DNA from: Propionibacteriaceae bacterium UBA5174
GTDB taxonomy: Bacteria > Actinomycetota > Actinomycetes > Propionibacteriales > Propionibacteriaceae
NCBI GenBank assembly: GCA_002413345.1
Contig: DHWU01000032.1
Location: forward strand, 14,860-23,648
Direction of reading: 5' to 3'
DNA: 8,789 nucleotides
A program made the translations under genes and the position numbers. Positions 1 through 6,159 of this stretch are shown here, in pieces (position 1 is the stretch's first letter; each line of letters begins with the position of its first letter). The notes beneath the pieces are model-generated. The model was given only the letters and a program-made list of their open reading frames with translations. It was not told where the DNA came from and made no database searches.

Positions 1-805
1 CGGTGCCGTAGGTGTTCTTCGCCATTCCCACTTCGAAACAGGCTTGGCCAAAAGTGGCGGCTTGTTGGTCGCCAAGGTCTCCGGCGATGGGCACCCCGAC
101 CAACAGCCCCTCAACCCGTCCGTAGCCGTAGACCTCTGAAGACGACTTGATTTCTGGCAGCATGCTCAGCGGAATAGTCATTTCCGCAGCAATCTGGTGA
201 TCCCAAGCGAGCGTGTGCAGATCCATCAGCATGGTGCGCGAAGCGTTTGTGACATCGGTGACGTGGTCGCCGCCGTTGACGCCACCGGTGAGGTTCCAGA
301 TCACCCAGGTATCCATATTGCCCATCACCAAGTCGCCGGCCTCTGCGGCGGCGCGCGCGCCGGTGACGTTGTCCAGAATCCATTTCACTTTGGGTCCGGA
401 GAAGTAGGTGGCAAGAGGTAACCCCACCCGTGACTTGTATCTGTCCTGGTCGCCGCCGCCAAGCTCGTCGATGATCTTGGCGGTCCGGGTGTCCTGCCAG
501 ACGATCGCGTTGTAGACCGGCTGCCCGGTCCCCCGGTTCCAAACAACAGTAGTTTCGCGCTGGTTAGTCACCCCTACCGCGGCAATGTTGTTGGAGTTCA
601 AACCTGCTTTGGCCAAGGCCTGAGCAACAACCTCCCGAATCGAATCCCAGATCTCAACCGGATCGTGCTCCACCCAGCCGGGGTTGGGAAAGATCTGGCG
701 ATGTTCCTTCTGACCCACGCTGACGATGCGTCCGTCGTGGTCGAAGATGATCGCCCGAGAACTGGTCGTGCCCTGGTCAATCGCCAGCACGTACTTGGCC
801 GTCAT
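1..805 (-). CDS. glpK: Glycerol kinase, N-terminal 268 residues (3' end outside window)
   Basis: GlpK phosphorylates glycerol with ATP to sn-glycerol-3-phosphate in the cytosol, the entry step of glycerol use. The minus-strand translation starts MTAKYVLAIDQGTTSSRAI, the typical phosphate-binding start of the FGGY carbohydrate-kinase family. NQRET (81-85) carries the Arg-Glu pair that binds glycerol in E. coli GlpK. YFSGPKVKWILDN (134-146) matches FGGY signature 1 and contains the glycerol-contacting Tyr. AGDLGDQQAA (241-250) holds the catalytic Asp, and the fragment ends in GMAKNTYGT. The family is about 500 residues, so roughly the last 230 lie beyond base 1. The ATG at 805-803 is preceded by GGAAGG at 814-819 with 8 nt spacing. 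The frame is intact. glpK lies downstream of the two membrane-protein genes on the same strand, 131 bp away, and points away from glpABC, its pathway partner. Function is very sure from family motifs. Confidence 0.97.
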   Translation of the reverse strand, partial: MTAKYVLAIDQGTTSSRAIIFDHDGRIVSVGQKEHRQIFPNPGWVEHDPVEIWDSIREVVAQALAKAGLNSNNIAAVGVTNQRETTVVWNRGTGQPVYNAIVWQDTRTAKIIDELGGGDQDRYKSRVGLPLATYFSGPKVKWILDNVTGARAAAEAGDLVMGNMDTWVIWNLTGGVNGGDHVTDVTNASRTMLMDLHTLAWDHQIAAEMTIPLSMLPEIKSSSEVYGYGRVEGLLVGVPIAGDLGDQQAATFGQACFEVGMAKNTYGT

Positions 806-936
806 TAGCGCAACCTTCCGCCGCCGCTTTGAGGGTTAGCACCGTTCACCTGCCGGTGTTAACTCCATTCTGGACGGTAGCGGTGAACTGCGCAGCAAGA
901 CGGCGAGCGGGAGCCTTCACCAAACAGGAAATGACC
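806..936 (-). promoter_or_regulatory. glpK upstream region with GTTCACC/GGTGAAC inverted repeat
   Basis: This 131-bp gap between the end of the first membrane-protein gene and glpK contains the glpK ribosome binding site (GGAAGG, 814-819). It also has a 7-bp inverted repeat, GTTCACC at 844-850 and GGTGAAC at 882-888, with a 31-bp spacer. A third GGTGAA-like half site lies near 914-919 on the minus strand. A smaller hairpin (CACCG/CGGTG) occurs at 840-858. No convincing -35/-10 pair was found, so glpK may have its own weak promoter here or be read from the upstream genes. A regulatory role is inferred only. Confidence 0.3.
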
Positions 937-1872
937 TCAGCGAAGGGAGTCAATCAGCTTCTTGAACTCTTTGGCCTGGGTCTGGGCACTGCTGCCCTGA
1001 GCCGAAGGAAGCGTCGCCATCACGTTGCCGTAGTAGAAGAAGCTGTAACTGCTGAACTTCTCCCAGACGACACCGTCGGTGGCCCCCGTTTCGCTCGAAC
1101 CTAAATCCACGCCAGCGGCAATGGCCGCCTTTTCGCAGGTTTGCCAGTTCTTGGCAGCAGTCCTCTGATTGGCAGCCGAATCAAACAGTGTCAGAGCAGC
1201 ATTTGCATCGGGGTCCCCGTAGCCCGCGACGACATGAGCGCTCTCAAACACCGGCACCACGTCACACTCGCTCACCTTCGCCAGCTGACTGCCGTCCGAC
1301 CAACTCCAATTGGTCTTCTGCGAGGTCAGTTCGACCGACGTACCAGCAATCTTGGTAGTCGAAGAAACCTTCGCAAATTGGGTGGGGGTCAACTGCGGCT
1401 CGGCGGTCAAGAGCACAAACGCCAGCACGCCAGCAACCGCCACCACAAGAACCCCGCCCAGCGACAAACCCACAATCAGGCCGGTGCGCTTCTTCTTAGT
1501 GGGCACCTGACCGGGGATTCCGAACCCCATCGGACCCGGCACAGCTCCTGGCAGCGGCACTCCGGGGAACTGGGTTTGTGCTTGCCAGGCTTGTGATGCC
1601 AGAGGCTGCGGCGGTACCGGCGCTGCGCTGGGGTATCCCGCTGGTGGCGCGGAAGCCCACGACGCTGCTGACACAGTCGCGGGCGGCACCGCAAACGCCG
1701 GCGGCACCCACGCGCCTGGCGGCGGCGAGGCCGGCTCGCCAGCACTACCTCGGTAGAACACCCAGCCAACAGGTACTGGCGGAAGCGTCGCCGCCGGTTG
1801 CCAATTGGTCGGCGGCAGCACGCCCGGGCGAGCCATCGGCCAACCGGGCGGCGCCATGAAAGTCACAGCCAT
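937..1872 (-). CDS. Single-pass membrane protein with Pro/Trp-rich cytosolic N-terminus (paralogue 1)
   Basis: I do not recognise a named family. The 311-residue protein has four parts. Residues 1-58 form a Trp/Pro module with APPGWP, NWQP, GWVFYRG and GAWVPP blocks, resembling the repeated W-P motifs at the N-termini of many actinobacterial membrane proteins. Residues 59-125 are a low-complexity Pro/Ala/Gln linker. A basic KKKR at about 126-129 precedes one hydrophobic helix at about 131-156, so the N-terminus should be inside. A domain of about 155 residues then lies outside. It has exactly two Cys (about 203 and 246, the second in WQTC), which may form a disulfide, and the WxxC context loosely recalls PknH_C-type extracellular sensor domains (weak inference). 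The ATG at 1872 is chosen over an upstream TTG at 1884 because homology with the second copy begins there and GGAA lies 6 nt upstream. It is a tandem paralogue of the 1918-2883 gene, 45 bp away, so the two are probably co-transcribed. Confidence 0.85.
   Translation of the reverse strand: MAVTFMAPPGWPMARPGVLPPTNWQPAATLPPVPVGWVFYRGSAGEPASPPPGAWVPPAFAVPPATVSAASWASAPPAGYPSAAPVPPQPLASQAWQAQTQFPGVPLPGAVPGPMGFGIPGQVPTKKKRTGLIVGLSLGGVLVVAVAGVLAFVLLTAEPQLTPTQFAKVSSTTKIAGTSVELTSQKTNWSWSDGSQLAKVSECDVVPVFESAHVVAGYGDPDANAALTLFDSAANQRTAAKNWQTCEKAAIAAGVDLGSSETGATDGVVWEKFSSYSFFYYGNVMATLPSAQGSSAQTQAKEFKKLIDSLR
1703..1866. repeat. Direct repeat copy A encoding the Trp/Pro N-terminal module
   Basis: This stretch aligns without gaps to 2711-2874 at a constant offset of 1008 bp. 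Over 1711-1860 I counted 128 of 150 identical bases by hand (about 85%). It encodes residues 3-56 or so of paralogue 1. Outside this block the two genes differ strongly, so the repeat marks the conserved module within a tandem duplication and not a mobile element. Confidence 0.85.
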
Positions 1873-1917
1873 GCCATGTTCCAATCCATGCTGGGTGCCA
1901 CCGAGGCGGTTCTTCGC

Positions 1918-2883
1918 TCAGCGGAGGGAGTCGAAGATCGTCTTCACTTCTTTGGCGGTCGGTGCCGGATTGGACGCGACTGTCCGCGACGAGGCCACCC
2001 AGACCACGACGTTGCCGTACCAGAAGGACGTCAACGAGGTGCCAGCGTCCCAGGACACGCCATCTGCCGATCCTGAGTCCTTCAGCCAATCGAGGTCGCT
2101 GGTTTTGGCATCGTTATTGCACTGGGTCCAAAGATCTCTCGACTTTTGTAGCGCTGAGACTGACTCGAATCGGAGGACCCAAACTTCAGTGCCTGCTTCG
2201 CTGCGGTAGGCGCTCTTTGCTTGGTAGGTGTCATATTCGTCAACTTCTTTGCACGAAGCGATCGATGCAGTGCTGGTCAGATCCCACCCCGACCCGGTCG
2301 GGTGCCACTTGGTGGAACCGCCGTTGAACTGTGACACCGTGGTCAACTTGTCAAAGCTGGCTGCCGAAACGGTCGATCCGGCCATCAGCTTCGGCACCAG
2401 AATTACCCCAGTCACGGCCAGTGCCACCACCACGATTCCTGTGATGATCAGCCACAACACCTTGCGGCTTTTCTTGGCCACCGGCGGCTCACCCTGAAAT
2501 TGCGGAAATGCACCACTGGGCTGCGCAAGTCCGGGGTAGCCCGACATACCGGGAGCGCTCGGTGCAATCGGCACGCCAGGCGCAATCGACCCTCCAAGTG
2601 GTGATTGCGCGGCTGGCGCGGACACTGGCGCTGGCGGAACACTGCCCCCAGGGTGATATTGAGGTGCGCTCACTCCTGCGCCCGGAAACCCAGCTGTCTG
2701 GGCGACTGGTGGCACCCACGCGCCTGGCGGCGGCGCCACCGGCTCGCCCGCACTGCCTCGGTAGAACACCCAGCCAGCAGGTACTGGCGGAAGGTTCGCC
2801 GCGGGTTGCCAATTCATCGGTGGCAGCATGCCCGGTTGAGCCGTCGGCCAGCCTGGAGGTGCCACAAAGGTCACAGATGTCAT
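1918..2883 (-). CDS. Single-pass membrane protein with Pro/Trp-rich cytosolic N-terminus (paralogue 2)
   Basis: This 321-residue tandem paralogue of the 937-1872 gene has the same architecture. The Trp/Pro module at 1-59 (APPGWP, NWQPAA, GWVFYRGSAGEP, GAWVPP) is almost identical to that of copy 1. A Pro/Ser/Gly-rich linker follows at 60-136, then KKSRK at 137-141 and a transmembrane helix at about 142-165. The extracellular domain has two Cys at about 211 and 255, spaced 44 residues apart (43 in the other copy). The second Cys sits in LWTQC, and the C-terminus SFWYGNVVV...KEVKTIFDSLR matches copy 1 in short blocks only. The ATG at 2883 is preferred: GGGG at 2891-2894 lies 7 nt upstream and the paralogy starts there. 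An in-frame ATG at 2919 would add 12 residues that copy 1 lacks. This is the first gene of the minus-strand group and is divergent from glpABC. Its function is unknown; an envelope sensor or anchor is conceivable. Confidence 0.86.
   Translation of the reverse strand: MTSVTFVAPPGWPTAQPGMLPPMNWQPAANLPPVPAGWVFYRGSAGEPVAPPPGAWVPPVAQTAGFPGAGVSAPQYHPGGSVPPAPVSAPAAQSPLGGSIAPGVPIAPSAPGMSGYPGLAQPSGAFPQFQGEPPVAKKSRKVLWLIITGIVVVALAVTGVILVPKLMAGSTVSAASFDKLTTVSQFNGGSTKWHPTGSGWDLTSTASIASCKEVDEYDTYQAKSAYRSEAGTEVWVLRFESVSALQKSRDLWTQCNNDAKTSDLDWLKDSGSADGVSWDAGTSLTSFWYGNVVVWVASSRTVASNPAPTAKEVKTIFDSLR
2711..2874. repeat. Direct repeat copy B encoding the Trp/Pro N-terminal module
   Basis: Partner of the repeat at 1703-1866, lying inside paralogue 2. 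The longest identical runs are around the GGCACCCACGCGCCTGGCGG stretch and the CGGTAGAACACCCAGCCA stretch. Both encode the GAWVPP and GWVFYRG motifs in reverse complement. Confidence 0.85.
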
Positions 2884-3077
2884 GCCATTTCCCCGATCGA
2901 TCATTTGCCACAGCTTCATCCCGAAAGCTGGCGTCTCGTTGAGCAGATCCTGAGCGCAATGATGATTCGGTGCATTCCACCCAACAGCTGTCGCCAGGCA
3001 GCCTAGATCACAGTCGGCAATTTACATACAGCGTTCTCACTTCATCAGCGAGGCTTTAGCCCAGCCGCAAGCACCCG

Positions 3078-3098
3078 TTCGGGACCGGTGGTCCCGAA
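3078..3098. promoter_or_regulatory. Perfect 9-bp inverted repeat, candidate operator
   Basis: The arms TTCGGGACC (3078-3086) and GGTCCCGAA (3090-3098) are perfectly complementary around a 3-bp GGT centre. The position, in the middle of the divergent region and about 110-130 bp before the possible glpA promoter, suits a dimeric repressor or activator site. No T-tract follows on either strand, which argues against an intrinsic terminator. The cognate regulator is unknown and none is encoded in the window. Confidence 0.5.
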
Positions 3099-3122
3099 GA
3101 CCCAGGTGCCGCAACATCACTG

Positions 3123-3140
3123 ATCGCAGATTGCTGCGAT
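3123..3140. promoter_or_regulatory. Second inverted repeat, candidate operator
   Basis: ATCGCAG (3123-3129) and CTGCGAT (3134-3140) are perfect 7-bp arms with a 4-bp centre. It lies 24 bp beyond the first inverted repeat, upstream of glpA. The arm sequences of the two repeats are unrelated, so if both are operators they probably bind different proteins. The role is inferred from position and symmetry only. Confidence 0.35.
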
Positions 3141-3206
3141 GCCCCGGATCGGTCGAATCTGTGCTGCGGGTGTGCGATTGACCCAGCCAGGCACAGCCAC
3201 AGCGCC

Positions 3207-3212
3207 TAGGCT
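3207..3212 (+). promoter_or_regulatory. Possible -10 box for glpABC (TAGGCT)
   Basis: TAGGCT fits the actinobacterial TAnnnT -10 pattern and ends 5 nt before an in-frame ATG at 3218. Transcription would then start at about that ATG: either a leaderless mRNA starting at 3218 or an 80-nt leader for the GTG at 3299. TTGACC at 3178-3183 looks like a -35 but is 23 bp away, too far for a normal spacer. Confidence 0.35.
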
Positions 3213-3288
3213 TTCGGATGAACGGCCCTTTGGGCGCCAAGACTCGAAGTCACCTACCCCACCGGGACCGTTTCGCCGCACTCAGATC

Positions 3289-3293
3289 GGAGG
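3289..3293 (+). promoter_or_regulatory. Ribosome binding site deciding the glpA start
   Basis: GGAGG lies 5 nt before the GTG at 3299. It is a near-ideal Shine-Dalgarno sequence and the main reason for preferring that start over the ATG at 3218, which has none. The same bases also read as Ser-Glu-Glu codons in the longer frame, so chance occurrence is possible. Confidence 0.6.
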
Positions 3294-3298
3294 AATTG

Positions 3299-4876
3299 GT
3301 GAGGCGACTCACTGTCGACGTCGTGGTGATTGGCGGCGGTTCCACTGGGGCTGGCGTGATTCGAGACGTGGCAATGCGCGGCTATCGCGCCGTCCTGGTT
3401 GAGCGAGCTGATTTGGGTCAAGGCACCACCGGACGGTTCCACGGGCTGCTTCACTCGGGCGGACGCTATGTCGTATCTGACCCAGAATCTGCTCGAGAAT
3501 GCGCTGCCGAGAACGCCATCCTGACTCGAATTCAGGCCGGCGCGATTGAGTCCACTGGGGGCTATTTCGTTACCTGTCCAGGCGACGATCCAGGCTTTGC
3601 CGAGCAGTTCCTGGCTGGGGCCAAGGCTTCGGGCGTCCAAGCTCGCGAAGTGGGGGTGGCCGAAGCCCTGCGGAATGAGCCTCGCTTGAATCCTGGAATC
3701 TTGCGGGCAATCGAAGTGGCTGACGGTGCCGTCGATGGATGGCAATTGGTATGGGGGGCAGCCAATTCTGCCCGCGAGTATGGCGCTGAGATTCTCACCT
3801 ATCACCAGGTCACCAAGATCGAGACAGCCAACGGTCAAGTGCGTGCGGTGCATTGCCGCGACCTCAAAGGTGACCAAGACGTGCAGATCAACTGCGATTT
3901 CGTGCTGAACTGCGCTGGCGCCTGGGCCGGTCAAATCGCCACCATGGCCGGTGCTCATCCGGTGGAGGTCGTCGCCGGGCGAGGCATCATGATCGCGATG
4001 AACCACCGGCTGACCAATCGCGTGCTTAATCGGCTCGTTTACCCCACCGATGGCGACATTTTGGTGCCGGCACACACGGTAAGCATCATCGGCACCACTG
4101 ACGTGTTGGCACACGATCCGGACGACTTGGAGATCCCGTCGGCCGAGGTGCAACAGCTACTGGACGCCGGTGAGGTGCTGATTCCTGGTTTCCGAGACAC
4201 CCGGGCTTTGCACGCGTGGGCTGGCGTCCGTCCGCTGATCAAGGACGACCGGGTGGGCGCGGCCGATACCCGACATATGAGTCGCGGGATGGCCGTGATC
4301 GATCACACGCTGCGAGACGATCTGGAAGGCATGCTCACTATCGGCGGCGGCAAGCTGACCACCTACCGGCTAATGGCTGAACACATTGTCGACAAAATGT
4401 GTCGTAAACGTGGCGAGACTCGACCATGTCGCACCGCCGAAGAAGAGGTTCCAAAAGCTGGGGCCGGGCATTCTCACCGGGTCACCGACCGGCTCGCGGC
4501 GCGGGAAGCTGATCGGGCGGATGACCAACTCGTCTGCGAATGCGAGCTGGTCAGCCGAAAGATGTTCGTGGACGCGTTAGTCGCACAGCCCCAAGCCAGT
4601 TTCGACGACCTCCGCCGACAGCTGCGCTTGGGAATGGGGCCTTGTCAGGGCGGTTTTTGTACTCTGCGAGCCACTGGCATCGCAGTGAGTGAGGGCAATC
4701 TTGATGCCGAGCGCGCCACTGAGCTACTGCGTCTGTTCTTGGCCAACCGCTGGATCGGGCTGTGGCCGATCCTTCATGGCCAACAAGTGCGGCAGGCCGC
4801 GCTCGACAGTTGGATCTTCCAAGGAACCCTGGACGTCGAGCACCTGCCCAATCCAGAAGTTGCGGTGACCCGATGA
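3299..4876 (+). CDS. glpA: Anaerobic glycerol-3-phosphate dehydrogenase subunit A (catalytic, FAD)
   Basis: GlpA oxidises glycerol-3-phosphate to dihydroxyacetone phosphate within GlpABC, sending electrons through GlpC to the quinone pool at the inner face of the membrane. From the GTG start it has 525 residues (E. coli about 542). Landmarks are a Rossmann FAD motif VIGGGSTGAG at about 10-19, the family block GTTGRFHGLLHSGGRY, and TIGGGKLTTYRLMAE. A C-terminal BFD-like [2Fe-2S] domain has Cys 413, 415 (VCEC), 449 and 454 (GPCQGGFC). That Cys domain separates GlpA from aerobic GlpD. The start is uncertain. GTG 3299 has GGAGG 5 nt upstream. ATG 3218 adds 27 in-frame residues, has no ribosome binding site, but follows a possible -10 box. 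It is the first gene of glpABC and its TGA overlaps the glpB ATG. Function is very sure. Confidence 0.96.
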   Translation: MRRLTVDVVVIGGGSTGAGVIRDVAMRGYRAVLVERADLGQGTTGRFHGLLHSGGRYVVSDPESARECAAENAILTRIQAGAIESTGGYFVTCPGDDPGFAEQFLAGAKASGVQAREVGVAEALRNEPRLNPGILRAIEVADGAVDGWQLVWGAANSAREYGAEILTYHQVTKIETANGQVRAVHCRDLKGDQDVQINCDFVLNCAGAWAGQIATMAGAHPVEVVAGRGIMIAMNHRLTNRVLNRLVYPTDGDILVPAHTVSIIGTTDVLAHDPDDLEIPSAEVQQLLDAGEVLIPGFRDTRALHAWAGVRPLIKDDRVGAADTRHMSRGMAVIDHTLRDDLEGMLTIGGGKLTTYRLMAEHIVDKMCRKRGETRPCRTAEEEVPKAGAGHSHRVTDRLAAREADRADDQLVCECELVSRKMFVDALVAQPQASFDDLRRQLRLGMGPCQGGFCTLRATGIAVSEGNLDAERATELLRLFLANRWIGLWPILHGQQVRQAALDSWIFQGTLDVEHLPNPEVAVTR

Positions 4877-6159
4877 GCCGGGTTGTGGTGATCGGCGCAG
4901 GCCTGGCTGGTCTAGTTGCCGCCAACCGTTTGGCCGACACCGGATGTGACGTGGTGCTACTGCACCAGGGCTTGGGCGGCCTCCAATCGGGCCAGGGCAC
5001 CATCGACATCTTCGGTTACAACCCCGGCCGAGTCACCAACCCGATCAAGGCGGTTGCCGCCGAAACCAGGCGCCGGGTTCCTGCTGGCAGCCTCAGCCAC
5101 CCCTACAAGGCGCTGGGAGTCAAGGCCGTTCGCGTCGGCGTTGAGTACCTGAAGCAGGTGTTACCTGAACTTCTGGTCGGCAGTGTGGAATCCAACTACC
5201 AACTCCCCACCGCCGTGGGCGCGATTCGTCCCACCTGTTTGGCCCAGCCGAGCATGGTCGCCGGGGACGTCGCTGCCGACCTCGAACTAGCTATCGTCGG
5301 TTTCGAGCAACTCAAAGACTTCAACCCCGAGTTGGTCGCCCAGAACCTGAACCGCACCGAACTAGCCGGGGGCGGGCGAGTCAACGCCCGGCACCTGCTG
5401 CTTGAGTTTCGCGCCCGCCAAGGCCCTTTGGGTAGCCCGCGCGAAGGTGAGCTCGACTCCTCAGCGCTCAGCTATGCCCGCGCCTTCGACGATCGGCGCT
5501 ACCGGGTGCTGTTCGCCAAGACGCTGGCACCAAAACTCGCCCAAGGCGAAACGGTCGGTCTTCCAGCCGTCCTGGGCTTACAGGACCCCAATGCCTGGGC
5601 CGACTTAGCTGAGCTGCTGGGCCATGCGGTGTTCGAGATACCGTTGCCGCCGCCTTCGGTCCCTGGGATCCGGCTGAACCAGGCCCTCACTGCCCGGGCG
5701 CTCAGCTTGGGCGTCCGGACAGTGCCGGGGGTTCGGGTGCTCGGCTTCGCCGTCGAAGCCGGACGCGTGGTCTCGGTGCGCACTCAGCCTGGTGTTGCCA
5801 CTCGCGACTATCGCGGTGCTGCCTTCGTGCTCGCCACCGGCGGTTTTGAGGCTGGTGGTTTGGCGATGGATTCCTATGGGTCAATCACCGAAACTCTGTT
5901 CGAGCTGCCGTTGGTAGGTCTGCAGAACCAGTCGCTTCAGGCCGATTATTGGGGTGACCAGCCGCTGTTCAACTGCGGACTTCAGGTGGACGCCCAGTTG
6001 CGCCCGATCGGGGCGTCCGGCGAGCCGGTGTATGCCAACTTGCACGCCGTCGGCGGCATTCTCGCCGGATCCTCCGGCTGGCGCGACAAGAGCGGTGATG
6101 GGGTGGCGGTGGCCAGCGCAGTCGCGGCGGCCGACGCGATCGCTAAGGAGTTGGCATGA
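4873..6159 (+). CDS. glpB: Anaerobic glycerol-3-phosphate dehydrogenase subunit B (flavoprotein)
   Basis: GlpB is the second flavoprotein subunit of the GlpABC dehydrogenase and is needed for the active complex. It has 428 residues (E. coli 419). The N-terminus SRVVVIGAGLAGLVAANRL is a GxGxxG dinucleotide-binding fold with the motif at 8-13. Family blocks include LSHPYKALG, the central PPPSVPGIRLNQAL, a VLATGGFEAGG stretch before the C-terminal FAD region, and a closing GGILAGSSGW...SGDGVAVASA segment. The ATG at 4873 overlaps the glpA stop (ATGA), pointing to translational coupling; the ribosome binding site is weak. An open extension upstream to about 4762 lies within glpA in another frame and is not needed by the family. 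The gene ends in another ATGA overlap with glpC. Confidence 0.95.
   Translation: MSRVVVIGAGLAGLVAANRLADTGCDVVLLHQGLGGLQSGQGTIDIFGYNPGRVTNPIKAVAAETRRRVPAGSLSHPYKALGVKAVRVGVEYLKQVLPELLVGSVESNYQLPTAVGAIRPTCLAQPSMVAGDVAADLELAIVGFEQLKDFNPELVAQNLNRTELAGGGRVNARHLLLEFRARQGPLGSPREGELDSSALSYARAFDDRRYRVLFAKTLAPKLAQGETVGLPAVLGLQDPNAWADLAELLGHAVFEIPLPPPSVPGIRLNQALTARALSLGVRTVPGVRVLGFAVEAGRVVSVRTQPGVATRDYRGAAFVLATGGFEAGGLAMDSYGSITETLFELPLVGLQNQSLQADYWGDQPLFNCGLQVDAQLRPIGASGEPVYANLHAVGGILAGSSGWRDKSGDGVAVASAVAAADAIAKELA

Larger units (their letters stand above)
2884..3298. other. Divergent intergenic region between paralogue 2 and glpA
   Basis: These 415 bp separate the minus-strand membrane-protein genes from plus-strand glpABC. 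I see no supported gene; the short open frames are not conserved-looking. The region holds the paralogue 2 ribosome binding site (2891-2894), two inverted repeats (3078-3098 and 3123-3140), and a possible TAGGCT -10 box (3207-3212). The last 81 bp (3218-3298) are an open in-frame extension of glpA that may or may not be translated. An AT-richer patch at 3019-3030 (minus strand TGTATGTAAATT) might contain the -10 of the membrane-protein genes, but no good -35 accompanies it. Confidence 0.6.

Noticed and set aside
1141..1596. Plus-strand open frames opposite the two membrane-protein genes (also near 1805-2209 and 2508-3006)
   Set aside because: They mirror the paralogous minus-strand genes, which have a clear architecture and paralogy. 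Their repeated look comes from the duplicated DNA.
1703..2874. Repeat pair as a mobile element or CRISPR trace
   Set aside because: There are only two copies, both coding for the same protein module in frame, with no transposase, terminal repeats or spacers. Tandem gene duplication explains them.
2953..2978. SigR-like GGAAT-N18-GCT on the minus strand upstream of paralogue 2
   Set aside because: The -10 element reads GCT, not GTT. The second T is usually essential, so this is treated as a near miss.
3078..3098. Inverted repeat as an intrinsic terminator
   Set aside because: No T-rich tract follows on either strand, and the adjacent genes point away from it, so nothing needs to end there.
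3178..3212. TTGACC / TAGGCT as a standard sigma-70 type promoter for glpABC
   Set aside because: The spacer is 23 bp, well beyond the usual 16-19, so only the -10-like box is kept, with low confidence.
3254..4153. Long open frame on the minus strand (about 299 codons) inside glpA
   Set aside because: It is wholly antisense to glpA, which has strong family motifs, and its translation shows no recognisable domain. GC-rich codon bias explains such shadow frames.
4762..4872. Longer glpB start near 4762
   Set aside because: It lies in glpA coding sequence and adds 37 residues before the normal flavoprotein start; the ATGA overlap start at 4873 fits the family.
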